A stretch of 29,075 nt of DNA from Geosiphon pyriformis (Eukaryota; Glomeromycota; Glomeromycetes; Archaeosporales; Geosiphonaceae). The position numbers and the translations under genes were made by a program. The notes under the pieces are model-generated. The model did no database searches. It was not told the origin of the DNA and saw only the letters and a list, made by a program, of their open reading frames with translations. The stretch is taken from the NCBI GenBank assembly GCA_016748015.1, contig JAAOMT010000212.1, forward strand, positions 4,605 through 33,679. The letters are read 5' to 3'. Below, in pieces: positions 1-12,287 of the stretch (position 1 is the stretch's first letter; the number at the start of each line of letters is the position of its first letter).

Positions 1-2219
1 ATTGTATTCGCTACAGTTTCGGAAGTAATACAGTAGTTTTCTCCGACTAGAAGCGATTCAGCCTTCAATATTGCGGAATACCTCTCTTTAGCGACCTATT
101 TTGTAAGGTCTTTGATGAATATAAGCTAAAATAATGGTAGTATTCAAGTAGGAAAGGTATTGGGGGAATTTTTAAGACATACTTACGTGAAAGGAGAATT
201 TGGAAAATAAATTCGACAATGGCTTTGAAGGGCTGATAGGTGTGATTAGTAAAGTAGATTAATTGATTGGTTGATACCTTTTATAATAATTTAATAGGAT
301 GCTAGTAGTAAAAAAGCCGGATCAAAACGAGCCAAAGAAGTTTTTTAGGCTACATGGCAAGAGAGTAAGGAAGAAAATTAAAAGTATAAAAAAATTTGAA
401 TGAGTAAAAAAAGGGGAAATTGAAGCCAAAATGAATTAGTCAAAAACAGAATTATTTTGTCAAACCAACCCATTATACTAAGTCTAATTATCAGAAAACC
501 ACTATTTTTTGAAGATAAACATGTTTAAACCAACCAAAAAAGGTATAAGTATCACGTTTTTTATTCAATTAAAAGTAAGTGAGTTTAAAGCCCGATATAA
601 ATGCCATACTAGCTAAACTCTAAAACCTCCCCTATTTTTAAATATTACAAATTAGGAAATTATAATGATTTTTTTATATACCCTTTTCTAGTATTCGATA
701 AAACCAAAATAAGAATATAGTTTTAAATCGACTTTATTTAAGTCACAACATCATCTCATTTCATCTTGTCCAACTTTGAAAACTAGGTATACAATTTCAG
801 TGGAGTGGAATACAAAACACAGTATTATAATAGAAAATTTTATTATTTTTCTCCGACACATGATTATTACGGATATTTCTTTTTTTAGATGCTTCTATAA
901 TTTGCAAATATAGATAAACAAATAAAGGACACATTCGCCAAATGTGAACTCACAAAAATGAGAATTTCTAATTTATGCAGTGACAATGGATGATAGAGAT
1001 GAATAGAAAGCAGAATAAAATGCATTTTGTAAATGGGCAATTGTAATTCCTATAATTGAATATATTTGCCAAAATACCAAGACAATGTTCGAGACCCTCG
1101 TAATATTGAAAAACCTTAATAGGAGGAATTTTTGTATTTCATCTTAAAAAAAAAACTGATAATTAAATTTTTTTGAATGCTCATATTGATATTGGATCTT
1201 AATTTATCGTATTAATATCTCAATCAAATCTAGCAAATGAAAAGATGATGATGCAAAATCTAGGGGATACTTTTTAAAAGGACAACAATGGGAATTTATA
1301 TTATGGCGACATATGGGGTCCTTTTAGGGTTTTGAGTTTTCCACTAAAGATATTAATACAATGGAATATAAATCTTTTATTAACTAGTTCTCTTGAATTG
1401 AAATTAATTAAAAATTTGAAACGACAAAAAGGTCATCTTTATTTTTAACTCAACTTTTCAATATTCATGTTCTTTCCAACAAGTATTATAATTGTACTTT
1501 TGACTGGGAATAATTCAGTTAATTGTATTGATAAAAAAGTGTTTCAAAAGACAAAGTAATATAAATTATTTATCATTTAAAATCTTAATATTACATATCT
1601 ATAACATTTGAAAAATATTTTACCAATTAAGCCAATATTTTTAGTTGTGAAATTTAAAGAATTGTTAAAATTTTATACATGTAATATTTAATTTTTTAAT
1701 TAGTAAAACTATCTTTTAATCATTATACATTAGATAACACTATTAATTTAGAAAATATATTAGCTATTTGAAATATTTTAACCATTTTCAGTGATCAATC
1801 ATACTTTTATTTGCTAAAGCAAAATTAAAAAATGATAAATAATTGAGACTATCTTTTAAATTAATAAATTTAGACTAATATAAAATTTTTCTAATTTGAA
1901 TAATAGCTACTTTTATCATATTTTATTGAAAACATAGATATCGAAAATATTTGTCCCAATCGAAAAAAATAATAATTTTTTAAATATTTTCTTTTTTTGT
2001 TTTATATTAGCTTAATTTTTAATTGAGTTTATATTATTCTATAAAAATCTAAACATAATCAAAATAAAACAAATGGTACAATATTTGATAAATTTTTTAA
2101 CAATATAATTTTAATTTCATTAAAAATTTTTTGTCAACTTTAATTTTATTTCGAAATGGTTAAAAATATAAAAAAAAATCAAGATAAATCTAATATTGAA
2201 TTTATTAAAAATAATTTAA
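1..2219 (+). repeat. Diverged direct repeat, copy A (left end cut by window)
   Basis: This stretch is homologous along its whole length, with indels, to about 7173-9290 in the same orientation. Landmarks shared by both copies in the same order include CGGAAGTAATACAGTAGTT near the start, a GATGCTAGTAGTAAAAAA block near 299, an ATAAACAAATAAAGGACACA block near 914, and a TTAAAAATAATTT end near 2215. No intact ORF is present. Short peptide islands (A-T-W-Q-E near 350, and K-Q-I-K-D-T-F-A-K-C-E-L-T-K at about 916-957) suggest a decayed gene or element. I do not recognise the family. Copy A starts already inside the homology, so it probably extends left of the window. Confidence 0.85.
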
Positions 2220-5164
2220 GGGAGTTATGTTGTAAATATGTCACCTAATTTAAATTTGTTTTTATAATTTAATATTTATTAGCTTGTTATTGTGATTTGT
2301 AATATTATAATATATATAAATATTAATAATTGTAATTAAAAATTTAAATTAAAAAATAATTAATCAATAAATAATTGGTTAAAAAACCATTACTGAAAAT
2401 AATATTAATTATTTTTTTAATAATTAATTGGAAAATATTATTTATTGATTAACAAAATTATTAATTAAAAAATAATAATTAACTGAAAAATAATGTTAAT
2501 TAATTGAAAAAGTAATAAATTAAAAAAAGTAATTAACTGAAAAAATTCATATGAATGGTTTTTTAATATTATATTGTTTTATAATAAAACAATAATGTAA
2601 TTAATTATTAAAAATAATAGAAATATAATATTATATTAATTTTTTTTATAACTTTATTTATAATAATTATTATATAGCATTTTAAAATTTTTATTAATAT
2701 AAAAATAATTTTTATTCAATTAAAAAAAATTAAAAAAATTTTTTTTTTCACATAATATTTAATCCAATTAATAATCAAAGTATCATAAAAAAAGCAATTA
2801 GATCAAGTAAATCTGGGTTTTCTTTATTTTTGCATGTTAATAAATAACTAAAACAATTACTTTGGAAACTTAAAAGTCATTTTAACAAAAAGTGATTTAT
2901 AAATTTTAGATTTTTATCACAGGCTAGAACCATAAAACGCTTTTAGCATGAAATATAAATTTTAAATGCATAATTACATTTCCCGTTAATTAAGGTTATA
3001 AAATTCAGATGGTGTTTTAGTTTTTTACTTGGTATCGAAATAAAACAATATAGCTTAATAAATATCCAATTAAAAAACTTGAAAGTTTCAATCAAAGTAT
3101 AATCTCAGCTTTGGGACAAGCAAATTATTTTTTCTAAATGCTATTTTTTAAAACGAATATATTTTTTTATATTTCAAAATAAATTTCCTGGATTTATTCT
3201 AGTTTTTTTTTTAAATGGTAAACATTAAATATAATGATTCGGAAATTTAAATCAAGAAGTGATTTGAAATGTTACACACCAAAGCTGTGTAGATTTTTCG
3301 TTAAACAATTTAAAAACGGAATACCTTATCATATGATAATTCAAGAAAATTTAAGGCTGTGCTCCAGGGATAAATCAATTAAAATTTTCGAGTATTTAAA
3401 TAAATAACTCTTATAAATAATTAAACTGGGAATAATTATTAGGAGGGAGAATCAAGAAAACATTGTGAAAAGTAAGATTAGCTTGTAATTTCTACACGAC
3501 CTTATTTTATATTAAGAAATTAAATAATGTACAATTAATCTTTTGCTACAATTTTTTTTTGAATTTTTATAGCTTGCCGATAAGAAACGCAACTTTTATA
3601 ATGCATAAAGTTCTTAATAATTTATGTATGATTAAAACTTGATATAAGCTAAAACAATGCTTAATTTGATTTAAATAAATTGATTATAAGAATACCTATA
3701 TATTTTATTATGTATATTCTATTAGCCCGTTTTTCAGTGATAGGATAATGCATAAGAGTCTTTAAGGTAAGAACTTATATTTGAAGTTTTTTTTATCAGT
3801 TAACAGAAAACGTTAAAAAATTACCCAAAACAAAAAAAAATAATTTTTTATAACTTAAGATATATCTCTTATGCTATTTAGTTGAACATTTAAGAGTTTT
3901 CGCTATATTTTTGCTTTATATTTAAAAATATTTAGACTAGCTATTAAAAAATGAGTTAAGCTTTAAAATAATTTTTATCTCCCTAAAAAACAAAGGAATT
4001 TTTCGCCGAGCTTAAATTTTCCTTTTTTTTGACATTTTATAATACAATTCAGATAGTTAGCTCATTGAGTTTACTTAATTTTGAGACAGAACGTTCACCT
4101 TCATTCCAAAAGTATAATAATTTTGGCTTACTACGTTCTTTAACCGACAGATTGATTTCTAATATACAAAGCTGCAAATTAATTTCGCTTTGGAAATAGT
4201 GGAAATAAAAATCTATCATATGTATAAAAAATAAAAAAATTTTATTTGTAAGAACTTTTGTCTTTTAAGTATTAAGTATTTTGGAACACACTGTATATGA
4301 TAATGAAACTTTAAGTTCCTTTAAATTAAAGATATTTTTATGTTCAAATGACTATACTGATTCTCATAATTAAAAAATGATATTATTGATTGATTAAGAA
4401 GTTTTTAATATATATTTTAAGTTTATATTTAGCTTTTAAAGTTTTACATTATCAATTACACTAAAAATGCTTAAAAGACAAAATTTCGGAAGCATCGATT
4501 ATTAAATTTATCGTCTATTGATAAAGCATCAAAACTTTGTTGTCTTTTTCACCTAGAATAAAAATCAAAATGAGAAAAGTTTTTTCCCTAATTAATAGCC
4601 AATAATTTAATGACTTCATCTTTAAACTGTTATATACATACAAAAATGAATTAAGAATAATAAAAGTTTAGAAAAAGTATTTTGAATTCTATTAGAAAAG
4701 TGAAATATGGGATTTTAAATTTAATATTATTTAGAAAAATTTTTACTAAATAATTATTGAAAGCAATTTCAATCAATTATAATTCAAAATAAAAAGTAAT
4801 TGAAAATTTCAAAATCAAATACACTTTTCATAACAAATGTTTTATAAAAATATTATTTAGATTGAATATTCTTTGTATTTAAAAGCTTTAAAACCACATT
4901 TTAAAAATCATCACATTTTAATGATAAATTTCGGAATATGTCGGAAGTTTGTTTTAATATTAAATATTTTTTAAATATTTTTTATTTGATAAATATTTTT
5001 CCAAATTCTTAATTTATAACAATAAAAAATCATAAAGACCCCTGATTTAATTAAAAAAAATTTGTAATATTTACAAACAATACAAAAACCCAACAACACA
5101 TATGTGAAAGAAATTCTAAAAGATGTTTCAGAAACTTTTGCAAGATTTACCATATTTGAAGAAT
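2220..5164. other. AT-rich intergenic region, no gene seen
   Basis: No supported ORF is present. Positions 2280-2760 are nearly pure A/T with repeated TAATTAAT-like words. A Tc1/mariner-like terminus lies at 4279-4295 (TTTTGGAACACACTGTA), but no transposase motif was found beside it. The rest looks like degraded non-coding DNA. The last few hundred bases are the 3' flank of the minus-strand metallopeptidase gene. Confidence 0.6.
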
Positions 5165-6229
5165 TTATGACAAGAACCATCCCAAAAGCACGAAAGAAAT
5201 GATAAACCAATAGAATGATGTACTTTCGAATATTTTATAAGAGGATGCAGATGAAGATCTGATATTCGATGGAGGTGGTTTGTATGGGTTGGGATTATCT
5301 TGTGTTGCATATCTGAAAATAGAAATTAGTAAATATTCGAAGGCAAATATATATATCAAGAATTTTAAATATCAAATGTGAAGAAAATCTATTTACCCTA
5401 AAGTTTCTAAAACCATCTTCAACTTAGGTCCAATTGCTCCCCCTTTATAATTCCCACCAGCCAAAATAGCGTCTTGTAAGGAAACACCTTTATCTTGCAT
5501 AAATCTCATCAAGAAATCATTTGAATGTGTATAGGTTTTGTAATCTAAATGACTTATACTTGATCCCTTTTGATATGTACCGAGACCAGTCTCAAGGATA
5601 ATGGCATCTTTAATATCTTTTGTTCCTCGTGGCAAAAATCCGAGAGAATTTTTAGTGATAGAATGGTTGAACATTGTTTTTGCAGTATCATATTGTGGTG
5701 ATTTTTCAAACGCATCCCTAAAACTTTCGAAACTACTGAATCCTGTGCAGGAATTATCTGAGAATTTATTCAATATATCTGTGTATGAAGTTACAATACG
5801 GTTTTGTGGAATCACAATCATATACTGGTCGAAAGCCTCTTCAATAAATTGAATACAATCATTTTCTAATATATTAAGAGGGTATGGTATCAAAGCTTTC
5901 GTTTCATTTCCCAAGTAATTGTCCCAACCTGAGCCAAACCCTAAGCCGTGCATCAATTCATGAATTATGACTGATAAAAAGTCGACCTGTGTTGATTTGA
6001 TTGGATTTGGATCACTGTCAAACCAGAAATTCATTTTAGAATTAAAAAATGCTAAAATATCGTATGGTCTGAATTCTAGGTGCGTATCATAACCGAATTG
6101 TTTTACGAGTGCTTGTGGATAGAGTCGTTGTTTTCCGTCAAGATCTTTAATTTGGATTGATCGAGCTGGTGTAGCATCTCCTATAAACAAGGAATGATTT
6201 TAATTATGGCCACTTCATGTGAATTATAA

Positions 6230-6282
<53 letters not shown>

Positions 6283-6789
6283 GTTATATGAAGAAATCAA
6301 GCAAGAAACATAGAACAAATATAAAATGTCACTCTAAAAATTTCTTGCTTATAAAAAGAATTTTCGCTTACCAAGTGGTAAATATCTCTCTAAAGTTGAA
6401 CATTCGCCCCTTAACTCACAAAAATCTACGTAACTTGCACTTACTATAATTGGCGATTTGAGTAGTAAAGTGGCGGTTATGATTTCTCCGGCAATTAGAA
6501 ATGCATTGCTCACTTTCTTGCATTTAACATTATCATTGATATCACAATTTAAAATGATCTCAAACATATTAGTCGAATTTGCCACAGTCAATGATTCTTC
6601 TCGCTTTTTTAAAGATGATTTAGAATCTGTGACAAATGGACAATAGACTTGTTTCCTATTTTTCATTCCCAGTGAATCGTAATCAAAACATTGTGCTATC
6701 ACTCGGGGTGGAAAGACGATTGATAGGAGGAAGGCAGTAGGGAATAAGAGCCAAACCGGTAAGCATTTTTTTCGTATTATTAAGTTCAT
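5165..6789 (-). CDS. Secreted, probably GPI-anchored HEXXH metallopeptidase-like protein (3 exons)
   Basis: The model is complement(join(5165..5312,5397..6180,6372..6789)), 1350 nt, 449 aa. The introns are 6371-6181 (GTAAGC...TTATAG, 191 bp) and 5396-5313 (GTAAAT...TTTCAG, 84 bp), and both joins keep the frame exactly. Residues 1-33 form a signal peptide: a basic start, a hydrophobic core, then I-A-Q. Residues 213-221 read H-E-L-M-H-G-L-G-F, a zincin zinc-binding motif with catalytic Glu214, preceded by an aromatic N-F-W-F-D segment and followed by G-S-G-W. The His or Asp that metzincins use as third ligand is not at the canonical spacing. The C terminus is a Ser-rich stretch (416-425) and then a hydrophobic tail (434-448) ending at the stop, as in GPI-anchor signals. 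The likely role is extracellular or cell-wall proteolysis; the substrate is unknown. A truncated relative lies at 9770-10480. The exon model is strong, but activity is inferred from the motif only. Confidence 0.82.
6229..6282. repeat. (AAT)n microsatellite inside intron 1 of the metallopeptidase gene
   Basis: About 18 uninterrupted AAT units form roughly a quarter of the 191-bp intron. The tract lies about 50 bases from the 3' splice site of the minus-strand gene. Confidence 0.97.
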
Positions 6790-7172
6790 TCTTGTTTGAT
6801 ATTCTACTAGGAAAAATTACAATAATCTGGAAACGAGACTAAGATCCTAGATGAGTAAAATCTTTAAAGTATTCTGGTGATGTCTGTTTGGGAATATATT
6901 GTTAGCTGGTTTCCTTTATATTTATTCAAGTAGTGTTTTAACGAATCAAGCCTTTCTTAACTTCAATGAGAAAATAAAACATGTTTTTTGAGTGCACACA
7001 CTGGCAATTTAGGTCTTAATGTTATTTTTTATGATAGACTATCTTTGAAAATTTATTTGAAATTCCTTTTCCTATTACCTTATGTAACAGAATATTAATT
7101 AGATTTAATTCCGCCATAAAATTTATTTGCGTGCATTTTCTATGAAAGAAGGACTACTGTGAAAGAAGAACT
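6790..7172. promoter_or_regulatory. Upstream region of the metallopeptidase gene
   Basis: This 383-bp gap lies between the start codon of the minus-strand gene and repeat copy B, so the promoter should be here. I see no clear TATA box at a fixed distance and no other feature. Near 7144-7176 a short GAAAGAAG-RACTACT motif occurs twice. Confidence 0.35.
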
Positions 7173-9290
7173 ACTCTATTCGCTGCAGTTTCGGAAGTAA
7201 TACAGTAGTTCTCCCTGACTAGATGCGATCCAGCTTTCAATATTTGAATTGACTTTTTTAGTGACCTATATTGTAGGGTCCTTCATGAATAGAAGCTAAA
7301 ATAATAGGGGTGTTCAAGAAAGGGAAGCTTTACCTGAAAGGGAGTTTTGGATTCAAGATAAAATAAATCCGAGAATTAATTTGATAAGTTTATGAAGGGC
7401 TGACAGGTGTCAATGGTGATTAGTAAAGTAGATTGATTGATTGATTGGTTGATTGATTTCTTTTATAATAATAAAATAGGATGCTAGTAGTAAAAAAAGC
7501 CGAATCAAAAGGAGCCAAAAGGGTTTTTTAGGCTACATGGCAGGAAATTAAAGGTGATGAAAAGTATAAAAAAATTTGCATGAATAAAAAAAAAGGCCAA
7601 GTTCACGCCAAAATGATATTAGTGGAAGCATAATTATTTTTACAAACTATCAGAAAAACAATATTTTAGAAGATAAACAAGTTTAAACCTATAAAAAAAG
7701 TTGTAAGTATTACTTTTTTTATTCAATCAAAAGTAAAAAATATAAACCTCCCTATTTTTAAATAATAATACAAATTAGGAAATTATAAAAAATTTCTTTA
7801 AAATACCCTTTTCTAGTATTTGATAAAACCAAAACAGGATTATAGTTTTAAATCGACTTTTAGGCCATCTCATGTTGTTCAACTTTGAACTTGAAAACTA
7901 GGTATAAAATTTCAATTGAGTGGAATACAAAACACAATATGAACCTTTATTTTTATAATAGGAAATGTTTAAAGGATTCCCATTCTTATTGTTTACCCAT
8001 TTTTGATTATTTCGTTATTCTTCTCCAACACATGATCATCACTACTGATATTTCCTTTTTTTTAGATGCTTATAAGATTTATAAACAAATAAAGGACACA
8101 TTCGCCAAATGTGAACTCACAAAAACGAGGTTTTCAAATTTATGTTATGCAATGACAATGAATGAGTGATGAATAGAAAGTAAAATAAAATAGTTTAAAA
8201 GGCTTTTTGTAAATGGGCCATTGTAATTGCTAGACTTGAATGTATTTGTCAAAATACCAATAAAATGCTCGAGACCCCTCGTAATATTGAAAAACCTTAA
8301 TACGAGGAATTTTTGTATCCATCATAAGAAAAAAACTGCTAATTAACTTTTTCTTTTTTTAAACGCTGATATTGATATTGGACCTTTAATCTAGCAAAAT
8401 GAAAAGATGATGATACAAAATCTAGGGAATACATTTTAAAAGAACAACAATGGGACTAAATACTATGACATCACATGGGATCCTATTAGGGTTTTAAGTT
8501 TTCCACTAAAGATAATAATGCAACTGATTGCAAATTTTTTTTTATTTAAAACTATAATTATTTCTCTAGAATTAAAATTAATTGAATATTTGAAATAACA
8601 AAAAAAAACGTTATCCTTATTTTTAACTCAACTTTTCAACACTCATGTTCTTTCCAAAGAGTATAGTAATTATATACTTTTGGCTAGCATTAATCCAGTA
8701 AAAAGGCATTAGTAAAAAAAATTTATCAAGTATTCCCAAGACTAAATAATTAAATTAATTTATTATTTAAAATATTAATATTGCATATCTATGATATTTA
8801 AAAAATATTTTAACAATTAAGCTGAAATTCTTGGCTGTATAATTGAAATAATTATTAAAACTTATTTTAATGTGAAATTTAATTTTTTAATTAGTAAAGC
8901 TATAAAAAAAACTTATTTTTTAATTATTATAAATTAGATAAAACGATTAATTTATATATTATCTTAAAAATGTGAAATATTTTAAATCATTTTTATTTAT
9001 CAAACATATATTTATTTATTAAAACAAAATTTAAAAATTATAAGTAATTCAAACTATCTTTTAAATAAATAAACTCAGACTAATATAAAAATTTTTTTTA
9101 ATTTAAATGTTAGCTACTTTTATAATATTTTATTAAATGCATAGCTATGTTAAAAATTTGTTCCCCAACCGAAAAGAATAATTATTCTTTTATTTTAACA
9201 ATTTTTTGTTAACTTTAATTTTATTTCATGAAATGGTTACAAATATAAAATTAAGATAAAGCTAATATTGAGTTTGTTAAAAATAATTTG
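7173..9290 (+). repeat. Diverged direct repeat, copy B
   Basis: This is the second copy of the repeat at 1-2219, in the same orientation, with many substitutions and indels. It contains a (GATT)n tract at about 7432-7460. The best-preserved block is AAACAAATAAAGGACACATT and its continuation near 8082-8130, which lies just after a T-rich tract ending in TTTAG, as at a 3' splice site. The 94-codon reading frame at 7885-8169 spans this block. Copy A does not keep that frame open, so I do not call a gene. It could be a decayed transposon or a duplicated host gene fragment. Confidence 0.85.
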
Positions 9291-9769
9291 AAATAAGGAA
9301 TATATTTTTATTAAATAACTTTTATTTTGATTTGATATTTATTTTAGTATAAATATTTTTATTACTTCATGAGTTTTTATTTCGTTTTACAAAGAATATC
9401 ATCACATCTTCATTTTAATATATTTGTATAAATGAAATTACTTTATTAATTATATCAATTGCCTCTTTAGATTTTCTAATATGCTTAAAATTGTTATTCG
9501 ACGAACCATTATCGAAAAAAAACTAATCAGTGAAATTATTTATTGTTACAAAAAGTGCTAAACTAGCTTGAACAATTCTAATGAAAGATTTTAATAGAAA
9601 ATAAAGATTCTATTCATAAGCACTCGTAAAAAAATTCGGTTATGATACGTATCAAAATTTCAGCACATATTATATTACGAAATTAATTATTTCTAACATA
9701 AATTTTTAGTTTGAGAGTAATCTAAATCCAATCACATCAACACAATACGACTTTTAATTAGTCTTACTT
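9291..9769. other. Intergenic, nothing recognised
   Basis: AT-rich sequence between repeat copy B and the metallopeptidase pseudogene. No ORF, RNA gene or repeat was recognised. Confidence 0.5.
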
Positions 9770-10480
9770 CACAAATTAATCCACCATTTGAAAAATGAAC
9801 TGGAAGCTTTAAGGTAAAGTAATTGAGAATGATCGTAGTACCTACCAATTTCTTTAATTTGCTTTTTGATTAGATATGGTTGTGATTCTACAAAAACACA
9901 ATGCCACATTATACTGAATAATTTTTCAACCAGTTTCTGCATGAAATTTAATAATATAAAAATTTTCGCAACATCGTTTGTAAATTCGTCACAATATGAA
10001 ACTGCAAAAATAATATTCAAACATGCTATTTTAAAGAATTCTCTTGGATTTTTGCTGAAAGGAATGAAATATATTAAGAATTTCCTTATCCTCGAGATTA
10101 GTCTCGATCCATATAAAAATAGATCAATTATAAGTCCCATGTTGATTATAAAACTTAGATAAATTTAAGGAATTTCTTAATGAGATATTTGGTAAATGAT
10201 TGGTATTTCCTTGCATCCAGCTGTTTTAGCTAGTGACAATTATAAAGGAGGATCAAATTTAAAATCCTTAGGGTTAAATAGATTTAAATATTTATTTTCA
10301 CTTTTTAGTATTTAAAAAAGGAATAAAATTTAGATATTAATTGAAAATTCATCAATTCCTTTTATTAACTACGCAATACAAGATAATCCAAACAACATAT
10401 CGTACACCAATACACCAATCAAATCAGTTAATTCGATATAAAAATATCTTCAAAAGATTCAATGAAAACATAATCATGAA
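9770..10480 (+). pseudogene. Truncated pseudogene of the HEXXH metallopeptidase
   Basis: The plus strand encodes a broken copy of the C-terminal half of the gene at 5165-6789. Recognisable segments in order are N-D-x(3)-Y-Q-F (about 9823), S-Q-Y-E-T-A-K-I-I-F-K-H-A-I with K-N-S-L-G-F-L (about 9988-10056), D-N-Y-K-G-G (about 10225), and A-I-Q-D-N-P-N after the second intron (about 10372). The last of these matches A-T-Q-D-N-P-N in the intact gene. Frames shift and stops interrupt. The signal peptide and HELMH segments are absent, and the donor of intron 2 is altered (GTAAAT to GTTAAA). Because intron 2 is still present as sequence, this arose by DNA duplication and not by retroposition. The homology fades after about 10480. 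Confidence 0.85.
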
Positions 10481-10546
10481 TATTCATTCTAGGTTTATTT
10501 TTGATTCTTATTTAATTTCTCCTATTTTAAGAGACAAAATATGTTT

Positions 10547-10680
10547 CATTTCTTAAAACTTTGATTTAGTTTCTATTTTTAAAATTTATATGTTTTCACA
10601 AATTTTCATTTTGCATTTCTTAAAACTTTGATTTAGTTTCTATTTTTAAAATTTATATGTTTTCACAAATTTTCATTTTG
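10547..10680. repeat. Perfect 67-bp tandem duplication
   Basis: Positions 10547-10613 and 10614-10680 are identical (each begins CATTTCTTAAAACTTTG and ends TTTTCATTTTG). The match runs two further bases into CA. No coding content is apparent. Perfect identity in a degraded region suggests a recent event. Confidence 0.97.
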
Positions 10681-12287
10681 CACAAACATTTCATTTAATT
10701 AAATGGAAACCAGATTTAAGCCGCATCTCAGCCTTTGTACCCACGTTTCAGATTCACGTGTAATCTTCCATTGGATTTTTTTTATTGACTGTCATAATTA
10801 CATGTGCTACTCGGGATTGACAAATTTGGTTTTATCATTATTGAAGAACTTAATTTAACGTTTGTTAAGAATGTGATTACCAAACCAAGGAATTTCCTTT
10901 ACAAACGAAAAGTCTTTGCTAATCAAAATTTAATAAGAATAGTTTGATATTCATAATATTTTCATTAAGGTTTGAAAAATGTACAAGTGCCAAATAATTC
11001 AATTCATTTTGTTATGAATAATGTAAAAAATTTTAAATCAAGTAACAAAGCAGCTATTTTATCAAAAAAAAGTCGAAATTTTTTTACGTGAAATGCTAAA
11101 AAAAAAATTGGTCAAGGTAAAAATAGGCTGTAAAATAAATAGTAAAGATTGTACGTATTTAAACAAAAAAAAACCATATGTAAACAAATTTGTGATTTTA
11201 ATATTGAAACTCTGTATTTTTTGGTTAAAATAAAAACATTGAATTTGATTAATAAAATTTTTTTTAAATTTTCAGTCATTTATTTATATAAGTTTGATTT
11301 AAAAAATTGTACTTAATTTTCAATTTTTTTGAAATAACAACCATATTTATTTTATATATTTATCAAAAAATATTTAAAAATAATATGTCATACATTATTC
11401 ACAAGTTCAAGTATTTTAAATTCATCAAAAAACTTTTATAATATTTATTCTGCTTTTACAATTAACTTAAATATATATGTTTTTAGTATAATTTTAACAT
11501 GGAATATTAACCAGGTTGAAAGTAATGTTTGGTATAATTTTTATACATCAGCCAAAAAAAGCCAAATTATTATAAACGGTGATTTCTTATAATTACAAGT
11601 TCAAATGCTAACTGTATACATTTTTGTTTTTTTTATAATATTATAATACTTTTAGCATATAAGATCAAAAAAAAAATTCATTTATAGTTTTAATTAATTA
11701 TTTCTCAATAATAATTATATTGTATAGATTGGTATAAAATAAAATTTTGAAACTTTTATTGTTGCAATATTAAATTTTCAAATAATTTTTTTTGTAATTG
11801 TAAAAAAATTTTAATTGTTGAACTTGTGACAATTCATAAATTTATTTAACTATTTATTGGTATATTTGCAATTATTAATATCAGAATTGAAAGTAAAAAA
11901 AAACTGTAATATTTGTAATAAGATTTTAATTTTTGGTTTAAAAATAAAACAAGTTACAATAATTTGATCCAGATATTAATTTTATTTTTTAATATAAAAT
12001 ATTAAAAAAAATTTTTCAATACTAATTTGTCTTGTATAAAATATGAAATAATTTATTCTCAATTTTGGTTAAATATCAAGTTTTCAAGCTGTATTTATTT
12101 TTCTGGTAATAATTACACATTTAAGATTTCTAAAAATTATGTGGGATTTCATTTTTGCTTTAAAAATTTAAAAAAATTTATATTTTATACGAATTTAATA
12201 TTAGTACTTTGTACTTTTTATTTGCATCATGATTAACAGGCAAAAGTTACTATATATAAAACTCTTCCATTTTTACTTAATTCAAAG
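10681..12287. other. AT-rich intergenic region, no gene seen
   Basis: Low-complexity A/T-rich sequence with many poly-A and poly-T runs. The only longer frame (12027-12236, plus, 69 codons) is rich in Phe, Asn, Lys and Ile, has no recognisable motif, and is expected by chance at this composition. Confidence 0.5.

Noticed and set aside
6219-6449. 76-aa plus-strand ORF with a long Ile run
   Set aside because: The Ile run is the AAT microsatellite read in one frame, and the rest is antisense to exon 1 of the metallopeptidase.
7885-8169. 94-aa plus-strand ORF in repeat copy B
   Set aside because: The start and upstream part are not open in copy A. Only a short internal block is conserved, so it is not called as a gene.
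9769-10140. 123-aa minus-strand ORF
   Set aside because: It is antisense to the metallopeptidase pseudogene, whose homology is on the plus strand. The same shadow appears opposite the intact gene at 5601-5852.
12027-12236. 69-aa plus-strand ORF
   Set aside because: Composition-driven (Phe, Asn, Lys, Ile, Tyr), with no motif, in a featureless AT-rich stretch.
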